Below are positions 12,614 to 25,688 of a stretch of DNA of 64,000 bases, piece after piece. The notes under the pieces were generated by a model, which was not told the DNA's origin, ran no database searches, and was given only the letters and a program-made list of their open reading frames with translations. This DNA comes from Serripes groenlandicus. Its lineage: Eukaryota; Mollusca; Bivalvia; Cardiida; Cardiidae. Each line of letters opens with the position of its first letter. The stretch's first letter is position 1. The stretch is from positions 144,328,350 to 144,392,349 of the forward strand of contig JASEVX010000003.1 of assembly GCA_031761405.1 (NCBI GenBank). The letters are read 5' to 3'. The position numbers were made by a program, and so were the translations under genes.

Positions 12614-12772
12614 TGTTACTCTGAAGCACCATGACACCTATACACATATACATAGGGTCGGTTTTCACGTGGCGTGACCCCATGTCATTGCTCAAACTTT
12701 TAGATTGCCTTCCCGATCAGATACTGTACCTACATCGTCAAATAAAATGTGCCTCGACACAAAACATTTGAC

Positions 12773-12995
12773 CACCTCGGTGGTGTAGTGGTAAAGCGTC
12801 CACCTCGGTGGTGTAGTGGTAAAGCGTCCACCTCGGGGGTGCAGTGGTAAAGAGTCCACCTCGGGGTGCGGACGCTTACGGGTTCGATCCCTGACCGGGT
12901 CCTACCAAAGATATTTAAAATGGCGCTAAGGAATGTGGGATTAGCATTACGACTGACTCACTGGTGGCAGGGTACGTGAATCTATAGTACTGGTG
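12773..12995 (+). mobile_element. tRNA-headed SINE with triplicated A-box segment
   Basis: A 28-bp segment, cacctcggtggtgtagtggt + aaagcgtc, occurs in tandem at 12773, 12801 and 12829, with a fourth start at 12857. The B box ggttcgatcc (12881-12890) and gaccgggtcctacc follow. The tail atggcgctaagg...gattagcattacgactgac parallels the SINE at 5105. Confidence 0.8.
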
Positions 12996-13057
12996 AATTA
13001 CACAGGAAACTGAACAATTGTTGAAAGCGGAGTCAAACACCATACGCACACTATCGC

Positions 13058-13607
13058 TGGAGATTTAATCTACCACTTACATTGGTTAGTTAGCTAGAGA
13101 TTTAATCTACCACTTACATTGGTTAGTTAGCTAGAGATTTAATCTACCACTTACATTGGTTAGTTAGCTAGAGATTTAATCTACCACTTACATTGGTTAG
13201 TTAGCTGGAGATTTAATCTACCACTTACATTGGTTAGTTAGCTAGAGATTTAATCTACCACTTACATTGGTTAGTTAGCTAGAGATTTAATCTACCACTT
13301 ACATTGGTTAGTTAGCTGGAGATTTAATCTACCACTTACATTGGTTAGTTAGCTGGAGATTTAATCTACCACTTACATTGGTTAGTTAGCTGGAGATTTA
13401 ATCTACCACTTACATTGGTTAGTTAGCTGGAGATTTAATCTACCACTTACATTGGTTAGTTAGCTGGAGATTTAATCTACCACTTACATTAGTTAGTTAG
13501 CTGGAGATTTAATCTACCACTTACATTGGTTAGTTAGCTGGAGATTTAATCTACCACTTACATTGGTTAGTAAGCTGGAGATTTAATCTACCACTTACAT
13601 TAGTTAG
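13058..13607. repeat. 37-bp tandem array
   Basis: About 15 nearly identical copies of ggagatttaatctaccactt + acattggttagttagct. Two variants (gctaga, gctgga) are clustered. It lies between a SINE and a MITE copy. Confidence 0.96.
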
Positions 13608-13621
13608 ATTGTTACGCTCAT

Positions 13622-13851
13622 TCAACCCTTTCCAACTTGCAGACGCATTTAGACGCATGTATAGCAGACGACTTTTTGAAAATATTGTCGCATACGTATA
13701 AATTCCTCATAATGAGCATGTTCTCCTTTTGCCACAATGTTTTCAACTCTGTCGACTAGGTATATCCTCATATATGGGGATTTTCGTTATGTATGGCTAG
13801 ATGTTTTACAAATTGTTAGCTGAAGATTGTTTGTATGTGCGAATGGGTTAC
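13622..13851. mobile_element. TTAA MITE family 1 copy
   Basis: Left TCAACCCTTTCC, core attcctcataatgagcat, right gaatgggttac. Follows the 37-bp array. Confidence 0.7.
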
Positions 13852-14259
13852 CATGATGTCAAACCGTGATATAATTACAGTCAGACTTGTTTTAGTGGTT
13901 ACCTCTGTTAAACAGACACTTGAAGATTACCCAAAACATTTGCTTCTATATTTAACTTGTATTAAGCAGCCATCTGTATTCAGCAGCCACATTTTGTCAT
14001 TCCCTTGGGTGGCTGCTTAAAACACGTTAGACTGTACATGTAAACTGTATGGGACTGGCGATGTTTATATGGTTCGCGCCCGGCATATTGGGTCTCGTTA
14101 CATACTAGTATACGTTTGGTCATCATTTATGGGGTTTGCGAGAGTGAAACGAATAATGCCATAGTGCTAGTCTGTGTAGGTAGTGACATATATTGCTATT
14201 TGTAGGCGGAGAGTGAAGACTGTGCGGATTGTAAAATTTTGATTCATTGCCGTTTTGTA

Positions 14260-14488
14260 TTAACCCTTTTGCACATACAACAAATCTGCTGCAGACGACT
14301 TTGAAAACATATTTTCAAAACCGTGAACATTCTCCATAAATGAGAGTTTAAATATTAAATAGATTTGAAAACATTGTGGCAAAAGGAGAAATTGCTCGTT
14401 TTGAACAATATCTTCTTTCGCCACACTGTCTTCAAAAGTTGTCTGCTGCAGAGGCGTTAGAAAGCGTCTACAAGTGGGAAAGGGTTAA
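14260..14488. mobile_element. TTAA MITE family 1 copy, 229 bp
   Basis: Intact TTAA at both ends, CCCTTTTGCAC left and GTGGGAAAGGG right. It appears inserted in a SINE tail. Confidence 0.85.
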
Positions 14489-14489
14489 A

Positions 14490-14700
14490 CAATTTTTCAA
14501 TCATATCTCGTTTGCCAGTTCACATCGCTCTGTGTTTTCTCACATTCTCACTCCAATACTCGTCGCCGAGCTGGGGTTCGAACTCATAGACCCTGGAGTG
14601 ACAGCCCGCGTCGCTACGGACTGTCAGCTACCGGGACTCGACTCTGGTAGCGCATCAACTGTTCGCAGACGTAACAAGGCCAATATTCGTGTGACGCGTA
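14490..14700 (-). mobile_element. tRNA-derived SINE, minus strand
   Basis: On the minus strand, A-box-like tagctgacagtccgtagcg and B-box gagttcgaacccc are followed by a tail ending gagatatgattgaaaaattg. The tail abuts the TTAA of the MITE at 14260-14488, so that MITE probably inserted in the SINE tail. Confidence 0.6.
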
Positions 14701-14902
14701 TACTATGTAATTACGATCTTACTGTGTGCTGCATCCATGGACAAACAGCCTAGTATCAACGAAGGGTTTAGATTAGTACCTAAAGAATGTGAAGTATAAA
14801 TATTTGAATGTTTATTTTAGTCTTGTAGCTTAATCCCCTCAATTGTGAACTATTTTGAAAACTGTCCAATTTTAAGTATGAGTACATAGACACACTTTAC
14901 AA

Positions 14903-15080
14903 TTAACCCTTTCCCACATATAACAAATCTTCAGCAAACATGTAAACGAAAAAATGGAAACTCTCTATAAATGAATGTCTAACTAATGAACATAGTTGAA
15001 AACATTGTGGCAAAAGCAATAATGAGAAATTTCTCCTTTTGTGACACTGTTTTTAAGAGGCGTCTATATGGGAAAGGAAT
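14903..15080. mobile_element. TTAA MITE family 1 copy, internally deleted
   Basis: TTAACCCTTTCCCACATATAAC at the left; the core is reduced to gcaataatgagaaatttctc, and the right end atatgggaaagg lacks its TTAA. Confidence 0.68.
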
Positions 15081-15444
15081 CGGGAATAGCATTTGCTGTT
15101 ACTAGAATGTCTACGTAAACAAAACAGGGTTACCTTAAACATCTCCGAGGTGTTATATAATTTTAGTAATATATCTTAATTACAGAAAAATATAACATAT
15201 AGAATATTGAAAACGTGGGAAAATAAGAAACTGTTTGCAATGTTTTGAGGTTTTCCTATGCAGTTTATTCCATGCAAAAACAAACAACAGAACTGGGCTT
15301 TTGGCGTTTCTCAAGGGAATCCAACCATGTGCCGTAATTATTAGTACATGTGTGGATAGAAAAAGAAGCTACGTATACGCAGGGGCGTAGCTCCCTTAAG
15401 GCACTGTAGGCACGTGCCTACACATTTTTTCTCAAAATGCCCCG

Positions 15445-15680
15445 AAATGCAGCTGCGGCCATAGGCATCTGCGTAATGTATCGACCAGATCAGCCTGCGC
15501 TGTCCGCGCAGACTGATCCGGCCGACACATTCCGTCTTAGGGGGATAGATGTATAGAGTAGTTATTCCTGAAACAGAAAATCCACAAGAGGCGAAAAGTG
15601 TCTATCCGGGTAGGCCTGTGTGGCATGCGTAGGCTGATCCGGGTCGATACTTTACGCAGAGTCCACAATGTTGGTTTTTC
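15445..15680. repeat. dispersed repeat, copy 1 (hairpin-containing)
   Basis: Shares atgcagctgcggc, gcgtaatgtatcgaccagat, gactgatccggccgacacat and gaaaatccacaagaggcgaa with copies at 18998 and 21387. It contains an internal inverted repeat, gatcagcctgcgc/gcgcagactgatc. Confidence 0.8.
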
Positions 15681-16392
15681 TCACGAGACGGCCTACACAT
15701 TTATTATTGCAAAGCTACGCCCCATGGTGTGTACCCACGGAAAAAGATCTAAATAGATACTGCTTTACAGAAATTGGCGATCATGGCAGAGTCAGATCAT
15801 ACTGCAACGGATGTGCTGGCCGATATGTGTATACACTGCACGTAAATACTTTACGGTTGTTGTATTTTGGCAGAGCGACGCCCATATAGAGTTGCACATG
15901 TTGAGCGAATGTTGTAATACACACCTGTAGTTGGATATATGGAATATTTACCGTGACGAGAAAACCTAAGACCCATACAAATATTTGAAAACGGACTAAA
16001 GAAAATGAATGTAAATATTGGCAAAAATAAACTTATATTTTGGTTGAAAATGTTGTGAGAAAAAGAAGAAATGTCCATGATTGACAATTTCTTAATTTCT
16101 CTAAATCGCTGATGTAAAGGCTATGTATACTAGGCTGTGAATATGTCCAGTTCACAAATAAACTCTTTATGGCCAATTTCGGTGGACAGTTTCTTTATTT
16201 CTTAAAAAAGCTTTAAATGTCGTCTGATGTTGAGACTATATATATACATCTAGGAACATTGGCTCACCAATATTATATTATCGTTATGTACCGTTTCTGC
16301 CTGGTGCGACCCCCATATACATAATCCTATTAGATTAGTGGGTGTTCGGGTGTTTTGCTGGGCTTGATCCTACATTGTTTATGTGTCACCAT

Positions 16393-16628
16393 TTAATTCC
16401 CCTTTCCCACATACAACAAATTTACAGCAGACGACTTTAAAAACATCTAAGCAAAAACACAGAACATCTCTATTTATTAAGGTATAATATTTATTGGAAA
16501 ACGTTCTAAACGTTGTGGCAAGAGGAGAAATTGTTATTTTTGAGAAATTTCTCCTTTTGTCACAATGTTTTCAAACGTCGTCTGCTGCAGAGGCGTCATA
16601 AATCGTCTGTATGTGGGACAAGGGTTAA
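16393..16628. mobile_element. TTAA MITE family 1 copy
   Basis: TTAA ends, ccctttcccacatacaacaa left, tgtgggacaagggttaa right, palindrome gtggcaagaggagaaatt with its complement. Confidence 0.78.
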
Positions 16629-17480
16629 TGTTTAGAAATCGTTAAACAATTATCCATTCCCTCTTTGTGTTAATGCTGTCCGTCATTTCTGGAAGAACAA
16701 TTTAATTGTTTTACATGGTATACATGTATAGTTTGTTGTTGACTTTCAAAGCAACAGCGGGAAAAGTCTGCATAATTTGAAGAATAATTTTGATACTGAT
16801 GTGAAAGCATTTCGACAAAAGAAGATTGTGTTCATGAAATCATTTGCCTTTTTTTCCTTTTAAAGTATTAAAAACGTCGTTTTCTGGAGAGGCGGCAAAC
16901 ACTGTCTGCATTAGTGAAAGAGTTCATAATTTACTAGCTTATCGCAATTCATGTGTAATTATTCTGCGGTTTATATACACCGTGACATTTTTGTTATTTT
17001 TTTGCATAATTATTTATTATAATATTTATTTTCGATTACATTTTTGGTTTCATAACGTATGTCAATATGTAGTTAGTTACATAACGAGTATTATTCTTAT
17101 GTGGAAGACGTGATGCCGGTTCCGAAGTTCTACGCACCAAGTAAAAAAGCAATCTTTCGTTTAAAGTACCAGTAGCTCACACGGCGGTTATAGAACCCTC
17201 TGCTGGCATACAGCCTAAATTTAAACTTTATTTCCGTTTATTTTAAATCATTGCAATGAGCTTTCCGTAGAACAACCGTGTATACTTAAATATATTGATA
17301 AATGCTTTAGGCTGAAATGGATAGTCTATAATGAGATAACTGTCGCGCGGAAATTGCCGAAATTCCTAAGCGGATAATAAGTATGATTCAGTTCTATTGT
17401 ATGTATGAAGCAAGCGAAAACGGATCGCTGTATATATCTGCTATTGACATACATACAGCATGACGGCATTTACAGTGTTT

Positions 17481-17684
17481 TTAAACCCAGGTACATTCGT
17501 TTTCTGACGCCTCTGCAGCAGACGACTATTGAAAGCGTTGTGACAAAAGAAGAAATTCCACAAAACGTGCTCAGCAACTCTGTTGGATGATCTTAAGTGA
17601 TCATTTATTAAGAATTTCCACATTTTTGCACAGGTGTTTTAAAAGTCGTCTGCGTAAGATTTTTCGTATGTCGGAAAGGGTTAA
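17481..17684. mobile_element. TTAA MITE family 1 copy
   Basis: TTAAACCC left, GGAAAGGGTTAA right. The core is rearranged after aaattccacaaaacgtgctc. Confidence 0.65.
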
Positions 17685-17873
17685 AGTCAATGTTTATGTC
17701 AGGCAGGTGAATGACTATATCATATATCAGGTAGGCAGAAAATACGTCAGAGGATCTGGAAGAATGCACATGTTTGCACGTGTCTTCGTTCGTTCGGGAT
17801 TGGCAAAGAAGTTCTTATTCGCCCGACTCCTGTAAACGTTTTAATCCCGATGTACGTGACTTTAAACGCGACT

Positions 17874-18102
17874 TTAACCCTTTCCCACATATAGACGCTT
17901 TCTGGCGCCTCTGCAGCAGGCGACTTTTGAAAACATTGTATCAAAAAGAAGAAATTTCCCAGAACGAGCAATTTCCCCTTTTCCACAATGTTTTCAACTT
18001 TATTGAATAATTACTTTTTCATATATATAGGTTTTCCATATTTGTGCATGAATGATTTTGAGGTCGTCTGCTGTAGATTTGTTATATGTGGGAAAGGGTT
18101 AA
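17874..18102. mobile_element. TTAA MITE family 1 copy, 229 bp
   Basis: Intact TTAA-CCCTTTCCCACATATAG left and GTGGGAAAGGG-TTAA right, with the palindromic core around acgagcaattt. Confidence 0.85.
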
Positions 18103-18681
18103 GAAATATTCAGGCGAATTAAATTTGAACCCTTTTTAATTAAAAATGCGAACACTTGAGATCAATTAGCCTGGCACAAGGCTCTATGTTTATTATTATA
18201 TGGCGGCATTTCAACTGGTGTCCGAAACATAGACGGGTCCTAAGGACGATAATCAGAGGCATGCATATTTTGTCTATTAGAGTTCTCCCCACTTGTAACA
18301 TTGAAAACTAACCATAAGAACTGTTGCCAGTCTAGAAATCAATATGAACCTGCACGTTCGTGCATTCCAATATTGGTCTGCAATGTTACTTTTGTTGTAT
18401 TTATCAATGATTAGGAGAGTTTAGAAAGAAAAAAAACCACACAGGGTCTTTATTGTTTGCAATCAAGTTGTATCATTGAATAATTTGACACAGTCTCCAG
18501 CGAGGATCCTGACCCTGCTATCACGCATTCCGATCAGGATTCGCCATCTTGTCTACAAACATCCCGAAAAAGTCACACAAAAATGACAATAAACGAACGA
18601 TACTCCGGGAAACTCAACCTTAACGTTTTGATTACACGTCTGGGGAAACTTCCATTCTAAAGGAGCCAAATGGATACTGCT

Positions 18682-18912
18682 TTAACCCTTTCCCACATGC
18701 AGACGCATTTTGACGCAATAGCAACAGACAACTTTTGTAAACATTGTGGCCAAAGGTGAAATTGCTCATGATGAGCAATTTCTCCTTTGGCCACAATGTT
18801 TTCAACTTTATTTAACATTAAAGCTATCTTTTATGGAGATTTTTCAGGTTTTTATCACTATGTTTTCAAAGTCGTCTGCTGCAGATGTGTTGTATGTGGC
18901 GGAAACGGTTAA
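18682..18912. mobile_element. TTAA MITE family 1 copy, 231 bp
   Basis: TTAA both ends. The central palindrome is nearly perfect for about 60 bp: acattgtggccaaaggtgaa, attgctcatgatgagcaatt, tctcctttggccacaatgt. Confidence 0.85.
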
Positions 18913-18997
18913 CATATGTGTCCTTAAATCCACTGTGACTTATTTGCGAACATTGCACATTCAGATCAGACTGCATGGATGTTTGTTTTCGCAGAGC

Positions 18998-19166
18998 CCC
19001 AAAATGCAGCTGCGGCGATAGACATCTGCGTAATGTATCGACCAGATCAGCCTGCGCTGTCCTCGCAGACTGATCCGGCCGACATATTCCGTCTTAGGGG
19101 GATAGATGTATGGAGTAGTTATTCCTGAAACAGAAAATCCACAGGAGGCGAAAAGTGTCTATCCGG
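18998..19166. repeat. dispersed repeat, copy 2
   Basis: Roughly 90 percent identical by eye to 15445-15610. It starts at the same point (atgcagctgcggc) and lacks the right-hand part. Confidence 0.8.
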
Positions 19167-19979
19167 ATATTTTCCGGATTTCAAAACCCGGAAATTTGAT
19201 CGTATATGCCATATTTTTAACTTTCAAAAACATTGTGACAAAGAAGAAATGTTTCATGATGATCGTTTTACTTTAGTTTATGGTTTCTTTTCTAAATCTG
19301 CTGCAGATTTGTTGTATAGAGAAAACGATTAATTTCAAAAGTTCCGAATGTCCGTTTTCGGGTCACTGCGTGGCTAACCGAAAGTTGACTGAGGACATTT
19401 ATATCTGCCTGGGCTCGGCTAGTACCATACTGATTGCACTTGTTCTCTTTCGCCGTCTCTAGTTTCGCTGTAAACTCAGTGAGCCGTTTTACAGCGCGTG
19501 TTTAAAATGATTAATTATTCAATTATAAAGTGAACTATGTACAAACCGACTTGCTTCAGCGATCATAACTACCTTCCCACTGGGATGTAGCTGGGCTCTG
19601 GATAAGGCGAGTAATCTAAATGGTAAAATACTTATTTCTCTTACAACGTATACATATATGTTATAGGTACTCAATATAATTGTATTAACGAGGCGATTCT
19701 GATTAGTACATAACACAGTGGTTAAAGATACATGTATATAAATGTAGATTAGTCAATTTTAACTCCTTACCTGATGCAGACGACTTTGGACTCATCTACA
19801 ATTGACTACTTATTAAATCATCGTTGGGAAAAAATAGAGAAATTGATCAAGAAGAGGAACTCTTCATTTTCTCCCAAAGTTTTCTATCATCTCTTAAAAT
19901 TATACTTTTACCGGTCTAGAGTTTGCGTATGATTTTATAAATAGTGTATAAAATGGCCTAATTGATATGAGATAGAGAG

Positions 19980-20153
19980 TTAACCCTTTCCCTCATATAG
20001 ACGCTTTCTGGCGCTGCAGCAGACGGCTTTTTGAAAACATAGTGACAAAAGGTTGTCATAGGTTATCCATTCAATTATGGAGATTTTCTATGTTTTGACA
20101 AAATACGTTCAAAGTCGTCTGCTGCAGATTTGTCGTATGACGGAAAGGATTAA
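19980..20153. mobile_element. TTAA MITE family 1 copy without central palindrome
   Basis: TTAA both ends and typical termini, but the central hairpin is deleted (174 bp). This suggests hairpin loss by replication slippage. Confidence 0.8.
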
Positions 20154-20840
20154 ATGCAGTTGTTATCCTGTTGTCCGGAACCTTTGATACTGTAGAAGGT
20201 TTCACAGGACATTAACTAGTCGAATATACCTTACAGTGTTACTAGTCTCTCGGTGTACACTTGAGCTTCTGATTACTTGTATTTACATAGTTTACAGGCA
20301 TTGTTGTTGGATTATTTTGTAAATATTTACACGGTCTTTGAAGCGGATAATGTTGTTATGTCAGTATATTTATTTTTGTTATTTCTTTGTTTTGATATTT
20401 TCTTTTCAAATTAGGATGCACATGTTTATTCGTGTGTATCAAATGACCTAGCAATCTGTTTGGAAGGATTTTTTCAAAGTTCATCGTCGACTTTAACATG
20501 TACATGTATTTATAAATAGCTTCGTTTAAATATTATTTATTTTTTCATTGATGCATAACTAGACAATTTTAATCGGATTCTGACCTTTTACAGAGACATT
20601 TTTTTTATAACAATATACACATCAACTTTCATCAACTTCATCATGTATCTCCCCTACACCACGATATGCAGTTTTCATAAAACGAGTCACAACTTTGAAG
20701 ACAATGCATGCACACCATAAACATATTGTACGTAGTTTGTTCTTAGACTAGGATCAGACAAGAGTAATACTTGCAATCTGATCGTATTCGCCATTTATTG
20801 TGAAACCTTCTGAAATTTTGTTTTCATGCGAGTATGTTAT

Positions 20841-21154
20841 ATTTAACTCTTTTACTGCCGAATTTCACAAAGTCGACTCTTCCATGTTGAAAATATGACC
20901 ACTCCATGTTTCGTTTAATAGGAAAGTTGGTAAAATTTAATTTTTAAGTGGCAAATAATGCAGATTTCAGGAGAGAAAGCTCGTTACGAGCTGTCTTACC
21001 TGAAATCTGTATTGTTTGCAAAAGCCTTTACATGCCTTTGATGTATGTTTATTCTTTTCTAATTGTATATCACTCATGTTGGCTATGCATATGTATTTAT
21101 TGTATGCTAATACAATCTGTTCTGTTCTGTTCGTTGACAGCGAAAGGGTTAACG
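20841..21154. mobile_element. palindromic MITE, family 2, second copy
   Basis: It starts ttaactcttttactgcc and ends gacagcgaaagggttaa. It has the same core, aatgcagatttcaggagaga / agctcgttacgagct / cctgaaatctgtattg, as the copy at 5193. The right half carries extra sequence. Confidence 0.65.
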
Positions 21155-21386
21155 CCAGTACATTAAAACCTCAAAAAACTTCTGGACGGGGAATTGGTAT
21201 ATCGGGGAAAGAAATATGTTTTAGCCCGACGGACCATGCGAAAATAATTAAGTTGAACAGGGCATGTTCAGTTCAGATTATCCTGTCCATCAGCTTAAGT
21301 AGTGTACGAGCTTGCATAAGTAGACAGAATATGTTAACAAGCTTGTGTTAGTAATATGAACTGTCCCGCGAGAAATCCAACATTAT

Positions 21387-21600
21387 GGCCTCTGCGTAAT
21401 GTATCGATCAAGATCAGTTTGCGCAATCCGCGCAGACTGATCCGGCCCGACACATTCCGTCTCAGGGGGATAGAGGTATAGAGTAATGATTCCTGAAACA
21501 AAAAATCCACATGAGGCGAAACGTGTCTGCGCGGCATACTTATTCTGATCCGGTTCGATACTTTACGCAGAGTCCACAATATTGGTTTTTATCGTGGAAC
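21387..21600. repeat. dispersed repeat, copy 3
   Basis: A more diverged copy. It retains gcgtaatgtatcga, gactgatccggcc, ttcctgaaaca and the right end actttacgcagagtccacaa shared with copy 1. Confidence 0.75.
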
Positions 21601-21928
21601 GGCTCAATTATGTGAACAGATTAGATCTGGATGTACAGGGCAACTTGCACCTTTTCTTACGTATGGGCTTGTTATTAGATTATTATTAAATTTATTAGAT
21701 AACAAATAGTTGGGGAAAACGTAATCTAGACACAAAGGTGGCAAAAAGTATATGGGGAACTTTAGAATATTAGTCATTTGCAATTAATGGCTTCTTTTCC
21801 TCAACACTATCAAACTACATATATTAGGAGAAATCGTTTTCAATAACAAATCCGTATCCAGCGATAGGTTGTTTGTTACGAGAAATGAAATTCAAATAAT
21901 TCAGTACTGTCTTACGGATAGAACATGG

Positions 21929-22365
21929 TAACTCTTTCAAACACACTACAAGTCTGCAGCAGACGACTTAAACAGTGTAATTATGGAAAATAGTTAAAAA
22001 CACTGAGGGAAAAGAATAAGAAATGCTCACTATGCGCAATTTCATTTCAATTGTTGACACAATGTTACCAACTCCTGATCCAAAGGTTCCAGACTCGAAT
22101 TGGAATAAGTATCTGGAAAGATGAGATGGAAGTTGATTATCAGCATAGGTTGATAGAAAATGGTAGCCCTTTCAAACATTCAACAAGTCTGCAGCAGACG
22201 ACCTAAACAATATGGAAAACCTAAAAGGGAACGTGCAATTATGGAAAACACCATTGGAAAGGCAGAAATTGCTCATTATGAGCAATTTTATCTTTTGCTT
22301 CAATGTTTTCTAAAGTCGTCTGGTGAAGAGGCGTCAGGGAGCGTCTGTATGTGTGTAAGGTTTAA
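21929..22365. mobile_element. two related TTAA MITE family 1 copies
   Basis: A partial copy at about 21929-22090 and a fuller one at 22163-22365 share the unusual left end ccctttcaaacattcaacaa / ctctttcaaacacactacaa and agtctgcagcagacgac. Confidence 0.65.
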
Positions 22366-23511
22366 TATGGCGGGTTAAACAGAAGATCTGCATGTATATG
22401 TTTTCCTCGGAGGTGATAAATAGTTTATTTACCGGTCGAATGTGGAATGTGTAAAAACGCAGTGTAAATAGTAAGACAGATTCGTATGTTCTATGTTATC
22501 TTTGTTTCGACCACCTGCCTCCCAGCCAGGTTTGAGTTTGACTCTTTGAACTTAGTAATCAGTCCGGCGACGCCCCTCCCCCAGGACCCCGCCTTTTCGA
22601 TTGTAAGTATTATATTATACTTCGCGGTAAAAGTATCATTAACCGTTTACCTAAAACATTTAAAAGTTGTCTGTTAAAAAAATCAATATAGTAAACTGGG
22701 ATATATATTTTGAAACTAAGAAACTAAGTTGAAAGAAGCAGTTGGGGAATGGATTAATTGCTTGTGTTAGGCAATTTGTCATTTTCCTGTTCTGTTTTCA
22801 AGGTTCGTCTGCCTCGAAGGTGTTAAGTGTTGTCTTAATCAGGTTTTCTGTAATTAGTCCTTTATTCCAGTGAGATAAGCTGGACACGATACTTTCCCCC
22901 TGTCTTAATGAATTTACTAAATGTTCAAAATACTAGACACAGTGTTATCTCCTTTTCGTTGGAATTACATCAGGCGACTTTTAGAAACGTTGTCGGGGGG
23001 GAATGAGAAATTGCTCAAAACGAGAAATGTCTCCTTTTCCCATAATGTTTTCAACTCTATAATATCAAAACATACTTAAAATTGTCCTGTCATCACATAT
23101 TGTATGAAGATGTTCCTTTTTTGTTTTACCGGACCACTCTATAAGTATCATATAAGATAAGCCGCTGATAGAGATGTGTGAAAAGAACCGGCGAGTTATC
23201 CAGAATGCTACAATAATACTATGTGATCTTCTGTAGTCTCCCGACAACTCGGCAGTCTAAAGGTCGGAATGACCGCGCGTTATCAACGCGTTAGAGTGAT
23301 CGATGGGTTTATAAGTTTATTCAATTATGTATTACATACCTGCACAGTTTCCCGCATAAATACATGGAAAATGTCACGCGCAAATACAACTCGACGGATT
23401 AAAATTCCGTATCGGATAAATACGGTACCAATTATGGTTACATCCATCTGGCAACTTCAATTTTTAATTTTGATGCAGGATTAAAATACGTTGAGAGAAA
23501 AGGAAGAACTG

Positions 23512-23731
23512 TTCCCACATACAACAAATCTATAGCAGACGACTTTGAACACATCTAGGCAAACACACAAAAAACCTGTATAAATGAAGGTATAATTACT
23601 GAAAAAAGTTGAAAACCTTGTGACAATAGAAGAAATTGCTCATAATGAGGAATTTCACTTTTTGCCACAAGGTTTTCGAAAATCGTCTGCTGCAAAGACG
23701 CCAGAAAGCGTCTATATGTGGGAAAAACTAA
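23512..23731. mobile_element. TTAA MITE family 1 copy
   Basis: Left end gttcccacatacaacaaatc, core attgctcataatgaggaatt, right end tctatatgtgggaaaaac; terminal TTAA lost. Confidence 0.7.
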
Positions 23732-25085
23732 ATCGATTTCGGTGCCATCTTTCTAGAGACTTAATCCGATTCGAGCCTGGGACCTTTGGCTCAGGACGTC
23801 TGGTTTAATGGCAAAGATTGCGATCGGTTGACTTAATAACTGTTCTATAACTCCAAGTGCTTTTACCTTGTAAAATGGAGCTAAATGCAAATATCACTTA
23901 GGCGGAAAAAACAATTAAAGTGTTTAATAAACCATTAAATTGGACTGACCGTAATCAAAGTACTTCAAAGAAAGTGGCAGTCGATTTCCGTTTTTGTAAG
24001 TGCGTGCTCATATGGGTCAATGCTTACTTTTCACTCCGCTTCGAAAACACTTTGCCTCATTTGAAACCTAAACATATACATTTACAAACAAATTAGTTTA
24101 AACTAATTTATTTTACATCGATTTCGAAACAAGCTTACAGCTTATATTAATCACGATCGATGTCTGCTTCATAAGAACCTGAACCTTTGGTACGAGTGGC
24201 CGACGCTCTACCTCTGCACCATTGTTTTCAACAAACAAATTGTTTCTACGTTAACCCATATACTGTTGAATATCTGCAAATTATATCATCACACTTCGGT
24301 TTTAGTAAAGTTGCATATTCAAAGAGTGGCACTACCTTTGCTTGACACGACGATCCTGAATCGCTCACCGTATTTATCAAAACTTCGAAAGAAATCGAAT
24401 ACTTCCGATTAGAAATATAATGAAGTACCATATATATATATAGTATTACTTAATAGTCAATATGCAAGCTTTCGGTCTGAAAGCCTTCAGGAACTGAAAT
24501 TTAATTTATTACATCAATATCTTGTAGTTATCTTTTTCAAAACTCAATGTATAACTAACCGAAAAACCCAGACAATATCTCGCTCATTGACAATTAAACA
24601 ATTCAATGTACATATTGCAGAAAGGTTATGGACGTATGGCCTGACTGACTCAGGTTTGTACCGATGAACTTGAGCTAACCTAACTATATATACATACACA
24701 ATGTATTGTCCATTTAAAACATGTGCTACCAGTTATAGAATTTGCAGTTGACGGTTCTCTTGGGTGTCGAAAAAATATGGTTTAATTGTTAATGAGAGAG
24801 ATATTGTCTGCTCCCAACATAATGAAAATATGCAGCAGGCGATTTTTAAAACATCTTAAGACAAATATGCACACTCTCTATAAACGAACGTATGATTATT
24901 GTAGAAGATGAAAACACTGTGGCAAAAGGAGGACTTGTTCATAATGATCATTTCAAAAGTCGCCTGCTGCAAATGCGACTGCGTGTGAAATATGCGTCAG
25001 GCGAATACTAGGAGTCCTCCTCGTTTTACTGTGAACACAAAGGTGAGCGTGTGCTTACACATTAACCTGATCCAAATCGTTTCTT

Positions 25086-25298
25086 TTAACCCCCTCCCGC
25101 TTTCCCACCCACAATGTATCTGCAGCAGACGTCGTTGAAAGTACATTATATATATATATAAAAATAACTGAAAAAATTCCTAATTTTGTTTAATGTTAGT
25201 ATTGAATAGAGTGGAAAACATTGTGGTAAAAGGAGACATGTTTTCAAAGGTAGTCTGCTGCAGAAGCGCCATAAACGTCTGCAAGTGGGAAAGACTAA
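25086..25298. mobile_element. TTAA MITE family 1 copy
   Basis: TTAA at 25086-25089, then ccccctcccgctttcccacc; right end gtctgcaagtgggaaagactaa. It lies about 135 bp before the candidate exon region. Confidence 0.65.
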
Positions 25299-25688
25299 AT
25301 GTTCGCTTGAGGGCGAATCGTGGTTTACACAGTTGCGGAAGGTCATGTTAACCTCCGTTGAACATACTGTGTTCTAATCTATACATTCTAGCGTACTTTC
25401 CTTTCATCCTGTACATGCTTTCTATTTCACAGGGAATACAGAGGCGTTTAAATGATGTCCAATCAAATGGAACAAGACAATAGAGACCACGCATGCTTTG
25501 ATGGCCGTACTATTGGATTTGAATCAATCTCGGATATTTACGGAAACAGACGAGTTAATCCGTAAATTTCTGATTGAGAGTTGAACGGGCTCATAAATAC
25601 AGAATTATAGAAACATGAAGTTTTAATAAATTATCACCAGAGTAGAACATGATATATCTATTGTTGTGAATACATCGTCGTGTCTTTC

